From NCBI GenBank assembly GCA_944327195.1, contig CALVGV010000001.1, forward strand, positions 1 through 64,000: 64,000 nucleotides of DNA. Reading direction: 5' to 3'. Within the stretch, counting starts at the first letter, position 1. The number at the start of each line of letters is the position of its first letter. The DNA is from an uncultured Limosilactobacillus sp. Lineage in GTDB: Bacteria > Bacillota > Bacilli > Lactobacillales > Lactobacillaceae. The notes under the pieces are model-generated. The model saw only the letters and a program-made list of their open reading frames with translations. It was not told where the DNA came from and made no database searches. The position numbers and the translations under genes are program-made. This document shows, in pieces, positions 34,164 through 42,951 of the stretch.

Positions 34164-34430
34164 CTAGCCTTTTGCAATCATTGACCGCAACTTCTCATCC
34201 GGAATTTTACCATCACTAATTTCATGAGCAAGGTCAAAAATCTCCTTATCACTTTTTCCGGCATCCTTCATCGCCTTAATCATTTTCGTTAACGAAAGGA
34301 GCATTCCTTTGGTTTTACTTTCAGCCATCCCTTCATTAAAGCCTTCGATAAAACTCTCAGCGTACCCTTTAGCAAAGCCAACTTTCCAACCTGCTTCGTA
34401 CTTTTCTTGCAGTCGCATTTCAAAATTCAT
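34164..34430 (-). CDS. Stand-alone Rpn C-terminal tail, copy B (RpnS-like)
   Basis: An 88-residue protein, the longest of the three copies. It begins MNFEMRLQEKYEAGWKVGF. It carries a longer variable hinge (GYAESFIEGFNEGMAESKTKG) where the full gene has a lysine-glycine repeat, and ends DEKLRSMIAKG. The ribosome binding site AGGAG lies 9 bases before the ATG at 34430 and is the best of the stand-alone copies. It has no nuclease residues. Confidence 0.62.
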   Translation of the reverse strand: MNFEMRLQEKYEAGWKVGFAKGYAESFIEGFNEGMAESKTKGMLLSLTKMIKAMKDAGKSDKEIFDLAHEISDGKIPDEKLRSMIAKG

Positions 34431-34525
34431 CGATTTTCACTCCTAATTATGTTTTTTAGGTAGGCAGATTTTAATCGATCAGAAAACTCCTACCGTTAAT
34501 CATGAAAACCGCCTTACATTGGCCA

Positions 34526-34732
34526 TTAGCTATTCGCAATTATTGACCGCAACTTCTCATCCGGAATTTCACCATCGCTAATTTCGTGGGCGAGGTCAAA
34601 AATTCCCTTATCACTTTCTCCGGCATCCTTCATCGCCCTTATGAACCTCATCAAAGTACGGAGCGTTCCTTCAGCAACCCCCACTTTCATACCAGCTTCC
34701 CACTTCTCTTGAAGTCGCATTTCGTAATTCAT
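34526..34732 (-). CDS. Stand-alone Rpn C-terminal tail, copy A (RpnS-like)
   Basis: A 68-residue copy with the shortest hinge. It begins MNYEMRLQEKWEAGMKVGVAEG, runs directly into LRTLMRFIRAMKDAGESD, and ends DEKLRSIIANS. Upstream is GGAAG, 9 bases before the ATG at 34732, weaker than in the other copies. The spacer after it closely resembles the spacer after copy B and the spacer after the full gene, so the repeat unit includes about 100 non-coding bases. Confidence 0.58.
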   Translation of the reverse strand: MNYEMRLQEKWEAGMKVGVAEGTLRTLMRFIRAMKDAGESDKGIFDLAHEISDGEIPDEKLRSIIANS

Positions 34733-34826
34733 CAACTTTCACTTCCACTTATGATTTTTAGGTACGTAGATTTTCAACGATTGGGAACCCCTACCGTTAA
34801 TCACGAAAACCACCGTAAGCTAGCTG

Positions 34827-35069
34827 TCAGCTATTCGCAATCATTGACCGCAACTTCTCGTCCGAAATTTTACCATCGCTAACTTTGCGAGCAAAGTTGA
34901 AGATCTCTTTGTCACTGTCTCCGGCGTCCTTCATCGATTCAATCACCTTTGTTACCGTGCTGAGCGTTCCTTCTACTTTTCCTTTAACCTCACCTTTAGC
35001 TAATCCTTTAGCAACACCCACTTTCACGCCATTTTCCCACTTCTCTTGTAGTCGCATTTCGTAATTCAT
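34827..35069 (-). CDS. Predicted intragenic RpnS start inside the Rpn gene
   Basis: Inside the nuclease frame, GGAGG (35079-35083) lies exactly 9 bases before an in-frame ATG (35069). Translation from here would give an 80-residue tail, MNYEMRLQEKWENGVKVGV to the common stop. The three stand-alone copies all start at this same residue, which supports its use as a true start. Known RpnS proteins bind and silence the full-length nuclease. Confidence 0.6.
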   Translation of the reverse strand: MNYEMRLQEKWENGVKVGVAKGLAKGEVKGKVEGTLSTVTKVIESMKDAGDSDKEIFNFARKVSDGKISDEKLRSMIANS

Positions 35070-35696
35070 CAGCTTCCGCCTCCGTTCATGATCCCGATTG
35101 TACACATCAATTTCCCTACGCAAGCGCTGGGCTAGGCGGTTGCCTGGGTCCGGTTGTTCGTTCATCACGTTAATGATTGCTTCCAGGTCCCGGGTGATTT
35201 TTCCGTGCGTGCCCTTCGCGTTAACGACCACCTTCGTTGCCCCGGTGTCAATCTCCGTCGTTAGGTCCTCATCGTCATGATCGCGGATTACGTACCGGCG
35301 CTTCCCCTTCTTGAAGGGGTCAAACGCGCAAAGGCAAATCACGTAGGTTTCCTTAAGGGTCGAAAAGCCCACCGTTCCCTTGATCAGGGCCTCCGCATCC
35401 AAGGTTGACTGGTAGTAACGCAATCGCTTGCCGATGTCCTCGTTATTTTCCACCTGCATCTCGACTTCGTACAGGCGGTGTTTGTCATCCTCGATCAACA
35501 CATCGAACTGTACTCCGCGTTGCTGGTCCGGAAATTTAATCTCATGCTGCGTTTCCGGGCGGTGGATCTTGACGATATTTAGCTCCGGTAAGATTGCCCG
35601 CAAGATTTGCAGGCTGTTTTCATCATCTTCCATCACCCACTCGAAAATCAAATCTGACGTGAATCCGTAGTACTTTTCGTTTGTTTGCTCAACCAT
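34827..35696 (-). CDS. Rpn family PD-(D/E)XK nuclease
   Basis: A 289-residue protein of the Rpn (PDDEXK_2, transposase_31-like) family. It opens with KYYGFTSDLIFEWVMEDDEN. The nuclease core is QFDVLIEDDKHRLYEVEMQ, giving the Asp and the Glu-x-Glu/Gln metal site, followed by LRYYQSTLDAEALIKG. The C-terminal 80 residues are a hinge of Gly-Lys repeats and a small helical domain. The ATG at 35696 follows GGGAGGAA. In E. coli, Rpn proteins are DNases that limit phage and are held in check by a short product started inside the gene. The same layout is visible here, and three extra copies of the tail follow downstream on the same strand. Confidence 0.85.
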   Translation of the reverse strand: MVEQTNEKYYGFTSDLIFEWVMEDDENSLQILRAILPELNIVKIHRPETQHEIKFPDQQRGVQFDVLIEDDKHRLYEVEMQVENNEDIGKRLRYYQSTLDAEALIKGTVGFSTLKETYVICLCAFDPFKKGKRRYVIRDHDDEDLTTEIDTGATKVVVNAKGTHGKITRDLEAIINVMNEQPDPGNRLAQRLRREIDVYNRDHERRRKLMNYEMRLQEKWENGVKVGVAKGLAKGEVKGKVEGTLSTVTKVIESMKDAGDSDKEIFNFARKVSDGKISDEKLRSMIANS

Positions 35697-35885
35697 CTTG
35701 TTTCCTCCCATTATATCACGACGGCTGCGCTTTCCTCTTATGCTTGATCTTATCTTAACATACGTTCCCCAAACTATCAATCGTATGTTCTTAAAATTGC
35801 TATTGTTAAATTATATAGTCGCTTTATTAGGAACGCAATTTATATAAGTTCCCCGGATCCCAGAAGTCACAAACATAATATTCAA
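35697..35885. other. Intergenic region upstream of Rpn gene
   Basis: AT-rich spacer with no open frame of note. It should hold the Rpn promoter, but I cannot pick a convincing -35/-10 pair. Confidence 0.4.
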
Positions 35886-35921
35886 AAGAGCTGGCCACCA
35901 TAATGATGACCAGCTCTTGCC
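35886..35921 (-). terminator. Terminator after DUF1828 gene
   Basis: On the minus strand CAAGAGCTGG pairs with CCAGCTCTTT and is followed by TTGAATATT. Confidence 0.75.
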
Positions 35922-35950
35922 AAAATTTAGACTACTTTGCGCCATAGTAT

Positions 35951-36718
35951 CTATGACGCCAACACGTCCCTTATGAAATCAAGATTATCAAATCCGGTGG
36001 TGATGATTCCGGAATCAACCGCGATCTTTTGGCCAGCGGGACTTAACTTGGCCTCCTGATTGTTGTAGATGATTAGAAACTTCGGATCGGCAAAATCGAA
36101 GGCGGCGCTCCTCTTCACATCAATGAATTGATATGCCAGGCGCATCATCTTATCGGTGCTGATCCGGTTAGCAATTTCGACCACCTTCAGCGGATGCGTC
36201 TTGCGCGGTGCGACCACATACGGGAATAGGTATTCGATTCCGCTCCGCCCAACAAAGCTACTCTTAAGCCCGCCAAGGTCGTTTGCGTTCAAGGCCTTAA
36301 CCACGTCGTCAGCAAACATGCTCTTCACTTGTTTTCGCTGCGTGAAAACAAGGTCACCAATCTTCAGAATTGCGGACGTTAGATTTAGCTTCATCCGGGG
36401 AAATTCAACCGGCTGACCGGAGACGGACAAAAGGTCATCCTCCCGCTTGATTTTATACTGCCGGAGAATTCTCTCCACCACTTGATTCCTTGCCCGCGAA
36501 AGGGTGACGTTCATCAGCTCCAGGTTATTTAGAGTGTAGCCATCGTCATCTAGCGTAATCGAGCCATCGCAATTGGTTGACAAGTAGAGGGTGATATTAT
36601 CGCCGATCACATCGGTGAAGGGGGTTACTATTTCATCAGAATCGTCAAGTTGATTTACTTGATAGCTCTCACTTAGCCATTTGTAGTAGCCATCAAGTAG
36701 CTGCTCCGTGCTTGCCAT
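35951..36718 (-). CDS. DUF1828/DUF1829 domain protein
   Basis: A 255-residue cytoplasmic protein. The N-terminal 120 residues match the DUF1828 pattern (SDEIVTPFTDVIGDNITLYL, then DDDGYTLNNLE), and the C-terminal half is DUF1829-like (GRSGIEYLFPYVVA, FDFADPKFLIIYNNQEA). Both are of unknown function and recur in accessory regions of Firmicutes. The ATG at 36718 follows GGGGAC; the longer frame to 36763 is not needed. It closes the lower-GC island with the Rpn, ATPase and ImmA genes, so a defence or mobile-element role is a fair guess. Confidence 0.72.
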   Translation of the reverse strand: MASTEQLLDGYYKWLSESYQVNQLDDSDEIVTPFTDVIGDNITLYLSTNCDGSITLDDDGYTLNNLELMNVTLSRARNQVVERILRQYKIKREDDLLSVSGQPVEFPRMKLNLTSAILKIGDLVFTQRKQVKSMFADDVVKALNANDLGGLKSSFVGRSGIEYLFPYVVAPRKTHPLKVVEIANRISTDKMMRLAYQFIDVKRSAAFDFADPKFLIIYNNQEAKLSPAGQKIAVDSGIITTGFDNLDFIRDVLAS

Positions 36719-36935
36719 AATTTCGTCCCCCAAACCATTGTTGACCAAGAAAAAAACCGCCATACCGGCGGCCTCGTGATCGACGGCATTGCATACCGTT
36801 TAAACGCTAATTCGATTTACACGAGTAGACAGCGGATTTCTACCTGCAAAAAGAACTTATCATAGTACCTTCTAGCGAGTCAACAGAAATCTTGTCGCTA
36901 ACTTATTACGGTGAAAACCCACCGCGCTTCTTCTC

Positions 36936-37964
36936 TTAATCTAAATGTTCCCGTTGCGTGTCGCGATCCCCTTCTTCAAACTGCCGCGAGTAAGTCTCCT
37001 CCTCGATGTTGAACCGCGGGCGGTGCTTGACCTCGGTGAAGACCTTGCCGACGTACTCGCCGATTACACTCAGCGAGATCAGCTGAATGCCGCCGAGGAG
37101 CCAGATCGACACCATCAGCGAGGACCAGCCGGAAACGACATTGCCGCGAATCTTTTCGACCACCGTGTAGATCATCAGAACGATCGAGATGATCACCGTG
37201 GTGACCCCCAGGCCCATGATCAAGTGGATCGGGGCGATCGAAAAGGAGGTGATGCCGTCAAGGGCAAAGTGGAGCATCTTGCCGAGCGGGTACTTCGACT
37301 CCCCGGCGAAGCGCTCCTTGCGCGGGTAGTAGACCTTGGTCGACTTGAAGCCCACCAGCGGCACCATCCCGCGCAGGAAGAGGTTGCGCTCGCGGTACTG
37401 GAGCAGGGCCTCGGTGGCACGCTTGCTCAGCAGGCGGTAATCGGCCGAATCCGGCACCAAGTTGACGCCGAGACGCTTCATTAGCCCGTAGTAGGCCAGG
37501 GCAGTGCGGCGCTTGAAGACGGTGTCGGTGGCCCGGCTGTTGCGGACGCCGTAGACGACGTCGTTGCCGGCCTGGTAGGCGGCGACCATCTTGGGGATGG
37601 CGTTGACGTCGTCTTGAAGGTCGGCATCGATGGTGATGATCAAGTCGGAGTGCTTGACGGCAACGCTCATCCCGGCAAGGAGGGCGTTCTGGTGGCCGTA
37701 ATTGCGGGTAAACTTGATCCCGGCCACGTAATCATATTCGCGGGTAAACTGCTGAATCAGCTGCCAGGTTTTGTCGCGGCTCCCGTCGTTGACGAAGAGG
37801 AGCTTGCTTGCCGGAGAAATCGCCCCCTGGCCAACTAGGTTTTGGCGAATTGCCCCCAGTTCCTTGACGGTTTCCGGGAGAACTTCTTCTTCGTTGTAAC
37901 ACGGAACGACGATGGTTGCACAAGGAGATGAATTTATTTTTTTGTCTTCTGTAAAATTTATCAT
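36936..37964 (-). CDS. GT2 polyprenyl-phosphate glycosyltransferase (GtrB/CsbB-like)
   Basis: A 342-residue enzyme with an N-terminal GT2 domain (IVVPCYNEEEVLPETV, VNDGSRD, KFTRNYGHQNALLAG, DADLQDD) and two C-terminal membrane helices (near residues 240-265 and 280-310). This layout is that of enzymes that load a sugar onto undecaprenyl phosphate at the inner face for later transfer by a GT-C enzyme outside. The window holds several GT-C or YfhO-like proteins that could be partners. The gene is GC-rich, unlike the genes right after it. Confidence 0.88.
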   Translation of the reverse strand: MINFTEDKKINSSPCATIVVPCYNEEEVLPETVKELGAIRQNLVGQGAISPASKLLFVNDGSRDKTWQLIQQFTREYDYVAGIKFTRNYGHQNALLAGMSVAVKHSDLIITIDADLQDDVNAIPKMVAAYQAGNDVVYGVRNSRATDTVFKRRTALAYYGLMKRLGVNLVPDSADYRLLSKRATEALLQYRERNLFLRGMVPLVGFKSTKVYYPRKERFAGESKYPLGKMLHFALDGITSFSIAPIHLIMGLGVTTVIISIVLMIYTVVEKIRGNVVSGWSSLMVSIWLLGGIQLISLSVIGEYVGKVFTEVKHRPRFNIEEETYSRQFEEGDRDTQREHLD

Positions 37965-37997
37965 ATCAAATCTATTCCCTTATTAGATTTTTCGCCG

Positions 37998-39164
37998 CTA
38001 ATTCTCTTTCTCTGACTCAGTAAATTGTTGTAACCTCTTGATAATGTCAGTAGCAAATGGTGACAAAAGCTGATACTCAAACCTTTTCTCATATTTACCA
38101 TTTGCATATTTCTCCAAGTGCCCGGCATTTAGCTTTAAATTGCTTTCCCACTTATCATCATTATTATTGCTGAAATTACGAAAATGTTTGATTGCTTCTT
38201 CTAAAGAATATACTGGAACGCCATCTTTAGATCGGAAAGTAATGTTATTTCCATTCACAATGATATACGCTGGATGAATAGTAGCTTCTCTTAGCTTGGT
38301 TGCAAAATTTTTCCGGAAGGTAGTCCCTTTTGCTAATCTGTTCGTTTCCTTACTTGCTTCCTCGGCAAGAGTAAATGCGAGTGCCTCTTTATGATACAAT
38401 TGTTGGCCTTCGTCCCCGTACTGATACTTAGAAAAATACTCGGAACTCTTTACATCATAAAGGAAAGCACCCTTCTTATTAAGAATAACAAAGTCAATTT
38501 GGGTGCTTGTACCGTTTTTTGTCGGAATATCAAGGGACGAAAGTAGATAGGCATCTATGTCCTTCTCATTCTCTATTTCGGCTTTAAAGGCTTTTTTAGC
38601 TTCCTCCTCAGCTGCCTCACCATTTATTGAATTCTCAACATGTTCCGAATCAATTAGAACACCGGGAACTTCCTGTAACTCCCCGTTATCAAGAGACCGA
38701 TTAATATTTCCCTGGATAATGCACTCAGAGTCTTTCAACAATTTATGAACTTTACCTACAATCTGTTTATACAGTTCTAGCTGCTGCTTTGAATCGCCAT
38801 CATTGGAATACTCAAGGTTAAACACTGGTGCTACTTCGCGGTTAATCTCCTTAAGCCGGGCTTTTAACTCCTGTTTCGTGAACTGCTCCGTTTCCGTAAA
38901 CAACACACCTAAGAAGGTCGTACATGCTTCGGACAACTCATCCTCTAATTCCCGTAACTGTTTATCGGCGTTGTCCTGCAAACTTTGGATGTGTTAGTTA
39001 GCCTTATCTAATTCTTCTATTTTTTGCTTTAGTAACCGGTCCGATTTCTCCTTAGAGTTCTCCCAACGTTGCCTTTCCTCTTGATACTTCTGTCCCTCCC
39101 CTGAGAGGCGAAACCACAAGTAACCAATCAAAGCAATCATCAAAATAAAGATAATAGCAACCAT
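37998..39164 (-). pseudogene. Membrane-anchored NERD-domain protein split by in-frame TAA
   Basis: The frame from an ATG at 39164 (AGAGG upstream) to 37998 is 389 codons with a single stop, TAA at codon 57 (38994-38996). The first part is a membrane helix (MVAIIFILMIALIGYLWF) and a coiled coil (QEERQRWENSKEKSDRLL). The same frame resumes as HIQSLQDNADKQLRELEDE and leads into a NERD nuclease-related domain (GEAAEEEAKKAF, QIDFVILNKKGAFLYDVKSSEY). A TTG at 38981 could restart translation, giving a soluble 327-residue NERD protein. A CAA to TAA change is the simplest cause. DNA is AT-rich, unlike the GT2 next to it. Confidence 0.75.
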
Positions 39165-39237
39165 CTTACCAACCTCTTTTATCTAAGGACTGCTTGAAAA
39201 AATTTTACCAAAGCATTATGACGGTATGCACTACTCT

Positions 39238-40989
39238 CTAAAATTGATTTGATCCAAACCTAGTCTTAATTCGCCAAACCACCAATGCTCCCCAGGAACA
39301 GATACTAACAACCAACCCGATCCAGTACCAAGCACTTGGCCGATACGTTACGGTAACTCGTTGGCTCCCCGCCTTTAGCTTTAACTGCGGGGTTGCCCGC
39401 TTACTTAGCTTAAAGCTTCGCGTCTTACCATTAACCATTACAACCGTGTGCCGGTAAGCAACTACTGGGAGGTTAACCGTGGCTGGCTTCTTTAAGTTTA
39501 GCTTGAACGTTAGGGCATTCGCACTTGCCGTTGGCTTTACCACCTTGTTCTTACCATTAATTTCCACGAGGTGGTGAACAATCGACTGACTAGTTGGGGA
39601 AATTCCATCTGGGGCAATCGTCCCCCGGGCTACGATCGGATAATAGTCATATTCACCGTACTTAATTAGATAGGAAAAAATTTGATTGTAATTTCGACTA
39701 TCAACCCGTACCGTATCGAAAAGAACCGCATCATCTGTCGTTGGCTTTGCCAAATATGGGGCCGTCGTGTTGCGAACTGGGCTCAAATTAAGAGCCCCGA
39801 TAATCACGAATAGTCCCGTAATCGCAACCGCTGCAATTATTTGACCTACCACGTGGCTTTCGAAAAGCCAACTTCCTTCTTTAAGTTTGAGCCGACCAAC
39901 GAAAAGGGCAAGTAGTGCACTTGCAAAAAGAGCAGTATAGGCAAGGTAACGGAAGGTCAATTGCACCATCCCGAACGATGTTTGCCCAACCTTACTCCAC
40001 GGGAAAAGGGTGGTTGCCAATACCAATGCTAGCCAAGCAAGGATAAATAGGGTCAACTCTTTGCCATTGGAAATCAGTACCCATCCAAGGAGCAATCCGG
40101 CCATAAGGACAAAGCCAACTCCGTAAAAAAGGCCATTTGTCAACGAAGTAGTTACTATCTGACTAATGGTTGTGCTAATCCCGATTCCCGGGTAGGCAGA
40201 AAAGATGTGCTGCCCCACGTAATCGGTCAAGTACGGAATCAAGCGTCCTAATGACAAGCCGCAGGCCACTAGCCCGCTACATAGGAGTGCCCGCAAGCGA
40301 ACGAGTTCAAACTTGCGACTAGTAATTAGTTTGATTACCACCAACACCACTAAGAATTCACTGGTGATTACAACGCTCAACAAGTGACTGTAGAAAAGAA
40401 GGGTCCCACCAAGGGCAAGGTGCCACCAGTTTGAATAATCTCCCCAGAAAATCTCGTACGCCCCAAGAAAAACGATCGGCAAAAAGCTGACGGCAATGAA
40501 TTCGCCAAAAACGGCCGTCCCCAAGTACAACCGGTAGGCATTAAAGGTGTACAACATCGCAAAGGCAAATGACCGCCAACTCCAGCCGTTAGTCTTGCAG
40601 GTAAAGGCCCGCATTGACCAATAGCTAGTCACCAAGGTAACAAAGGTTAACAGGGCATACCACCCATAAAAGGCAGCTACCGGTGAAAGAATAAACCGTA
40701 ACAGTGCCCACGGATAGAAAAAAATGATCGGGTAGAAGAGAAATGATCCTGCTCCCGAATTCGTAAAGTAGCGAGCGGAAATGAAGGTAAACCAGTGGCC
40801 GGTTTTCAAATTTTGATAAAGCTCTTCAACGCGATTAGCGTGAAATCCCCAGTCACTGTAAAAGTAAATCACCCGCGTCTTTGCTAGAATTGCGGTGATT
40901 AGTAGGCTTGCGGCCGCAAATAGTAACCAAGCGAGCCACGTACCCCCCCCATTTCTCAAACTGAGACGGTTCTTAATTTTAGTATCCAT
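39238..40989 (-). CDS. YfhO/GT-C-like polytopic membrane protein with G8 tract
   Basis: A 583-residue protein with about 11-12 membrane helices. The first outside loop (FYSDWGFHANRVEELYQNL) holds acidic residues as in GT-C enzymes. The C-terminal domain is a beta sandwich (VNLPVVAYRHTVVMVNGK, then VTVTYRPSAWYW) followed by a last helix, a layout shared with YfhO proteins that glycosylate lipoteichoic acid. The ATG at 40989 follows GGGAGAT. Codons 13-16 lie in a run of eight G (plus strand C8 at 40943-40950), now in frame. One base gained or lost would stop the protein at once. The sugar is unknown. Confidence 0.7.
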   Translation of the reverse strand: MDTKIKNRLSLRNGGGTWLAWLLFAAASLLITAILAKTRVIYFYSDWGFHANRVEELYQNLKTGHWFTFISARYFTNSGAGSFLFYPIIFFYPWALLRFILSPVAAFYGWYALLTFVTLVTSYWSMRAFTCKTNGWSWRSFAFAMLYTFNAYRLYLGTAVFGEFIAVSFLPIVFLGAYEIFWGDYSNWWHLALGGTLLFYSHLLSVVITSEFLVVLVVIKLITSRKFELVRLRALLCSGLVACGLSLGRLIPYLTDYVGQHIFSAYPGIGISTTISQIVTTSLTNGLFYGVGFVLMAGLLLGWVLISNGKELTLFILAWLALVLATTLFPWSKVGQTSFGMVQLTFRYLAYTALFASALLALFVGRLKLKEGSWLFESHVVGQIIAAVAITGLFVIIGALNLSPVRNTTAPYLAKPTTDDAVLFDTVRVDSRNYNQIFSYLIKYGEYDYYPIVARGTIAPDGISPTSQSIVHHLVEINGKNKVVKPTASANALTFKLNLKKPATVNLPVVAYRHTVVMVNGKTRSFKLSKRATPQLKLKAGSQRVTVTYRPSAWYWIGLVVSICSWGALVVWRIKTRFGSNQF

Positions 40990-41051
40990 AAAAATCTCCC
41001 AATAGTAATCTCTTATACAACACAGACTATTTCTTCCCACTAACAGAGCAA

Positions 41052-41310
41052 TCAGTTATTGCCCTCTATTTTTCTCCCCCGAGAAAGATAGATTCGCCAG
41101 GCGATTAAACCCAACCAAGTAATTAAGCTAATGCTTAAGCCAAGCCAATATTCCCAACTTGGTCGATAGGTAACCGTTAACCTGCTTGTTCCCGCACTTA
41201 ACCTTAACTGCGGGGTTCCCCGGTTGCTTAAAGTAAAGCTATGCTGCTTACCATTGACCATCACAACCGTGTGTCGATATGCAACCACTGGTAAATTGAC
41301 AACCAGTCGT
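41052..41310 (-). pseudogene. C-terminal fragment of a second YfhO/GT-C-like gene
   Basis: About 80 codons that match the end of the protein at 39238-40989 (VNLPVVAYRHTVVMVNGK versus VVNLPVVAYRHTVVMVNGK; TVTYRPSWEYWLGL). An in-frame stop lies just upstream of the homologous part, and nothing of the membrane portion remains. It is a remnant of a tandem paralogue, not a gene of its own. Confidence 0.75.
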
Positions 41311-41365
41311 ACCCCCGTAAAACCTTAGCTCAGAATTGCCATTGTCAGTGTATTATCAATTTTTA

Positions 41366-42933
41366 CTATCTAGTCTCTAACGCTGTAAATGGTTGCTGTT
41401 TTGTTCTATTCTCATAAAATTTCTTATTTAGTTTCTTGTCAGGCTTAAAGGTTATCTGGATCCTACTTCTTATGATGCCATGAGAATATAACGTATTCTG
41501 CATCCACTTTGCCATGTAATAAGCATGTGGCCAGTTTGATGATAGATCCTTCGGGTTTACTTCCCCATCTCCCCATGGAACCTTTACTGTAACCTTAGCT
41601 TTCCCTTCACGATCAGCCTTAACGATTTGCTTGATCATATAATTATCAACTTGGCGGATCGTACTTGCACTATGTTGATCAACACTAGATTGAACCGGAA
41701 GATAGTCAAAGTTAAAGGAAATAAGCGCCATAATTACTAGCACTAGTGGCATAGCTATCCTTACCGAGTTGTATTCCTTAACCAAGTACGCTACACCAAT
41801 GCAAGAACTTAAAATAAAGAACCAAATTGGAGACCACATTGCATCAACTCGACCCACATAGCTTGCTCCTGCCTTGGAATAAGCAAATAGCAAATAAACA
41901 AAAGAAATTAGTAATGCGCAAAACAGCATGCTAATTATTGGTAATACGGAAGCTGTTTTCCTATCCTTTTTGTTCTTAGCACTCAAAAATAACGATGCAA
42001 CTATTACTAGGCAATACAGTACTAAAATCTTTGAATTGAAGCTACCAATTAAAGTTTTTAGAGAAGTAACAATTGACGCTATTTTCTCATTCAAACTACC
42101 ACTGTTTGCAGCGGTTACCATACTTGCTCTTCGTCCATGAAGATCAAATAAAACTGAGATCAGCCATAACCCGATTGTTACAAAATAGATTAAAAGATTT
42201 GAAATGGGTTCCTTATTTCCCTGACGAACATATTCAAATCCTCTGACTGCTAAATCAACAATGATGTATGCAGCCAAAATTATATTGAGTTGCGAACTTG
42301 AAAAGATAGCAAAGTAAAGAGCTACAAAAAAGAAACCCTTGTAGATATTACTTTGGTTTGCCCACTGCTTAGTAAAATCTTCTTCCGTCATTATTACCAG
42401 TAGTACTGATGCATTCAGCAACCCAGGGATAAGGTAGTGGAAATAACAATTAAAATCTGATGCCCAAATACCACTGTAACTTGCCGAGTTTAGGTGCTTA
42501 AAGAGAAAGAAAAGTGATAGGAACATGAAGAGCTCTCCACTAATGGCTTGCTTTAATGTCATCTTCATTTTCCTAACTAAAAAAGGTAGAACAAATATAA
42601 AAGCGTAGCAACACAAAGTGAAACGAGGACTGCCTGTGTAAACAAAATCGAATCTACATAATTTTTGGAAATTGGGTATACAACGTATGCAGCGATTTCC
42701 CCCACAAGTGGTCCGATAACCTCAGGTAACACTTTAGAGGGGTTAAATACACCCCACAGCGGAATCGGTAACCGCATGGTCCCCAACGTGGACCAATCAT
42801 CTGCATCAAAAGGTAGTAATGGTGTGATTTGAGTAAAGTAGATAAATAGCACTAAGAATAAGGCTATTTGTACTACTATCATGCTCGTAACTTTTTTCTT
42901 TTTAGAAGTCACTTTAAAATTCTCCTTGGACAA
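41366..42933 (-). pseudogene. Polytopic membrane protein gene with T-tract frameshift
   Basis: Two frames that together make one 522-residue membrane protein. The upstream part (42933 to about 42585) has a basic start, a helix and an outside loop with PLLPFDADDWSTL, and stops at TAG after FYLF. The downstream frame (from about 42590 to 41366) picks up in the same hydrophobic helix and supplies ten further helices. The join falls on TTTTTT in CCTTTTTTAG; one extra T restores a single frame. I do not recognise the family; the build is GT-C-like. Slippage switching or sequencing error are alternatives to true decay. Confidence 0.7.
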
Positions 42934-42951
42934 CTAAGGATCCTTATCATC

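Noticed and set aside
31241..36718. Prophage or integrative element
   Set aside because: No integrase, phage structural genes, tRNA junction or flanking direct repeats were found, so only the looser term accessory island is used.
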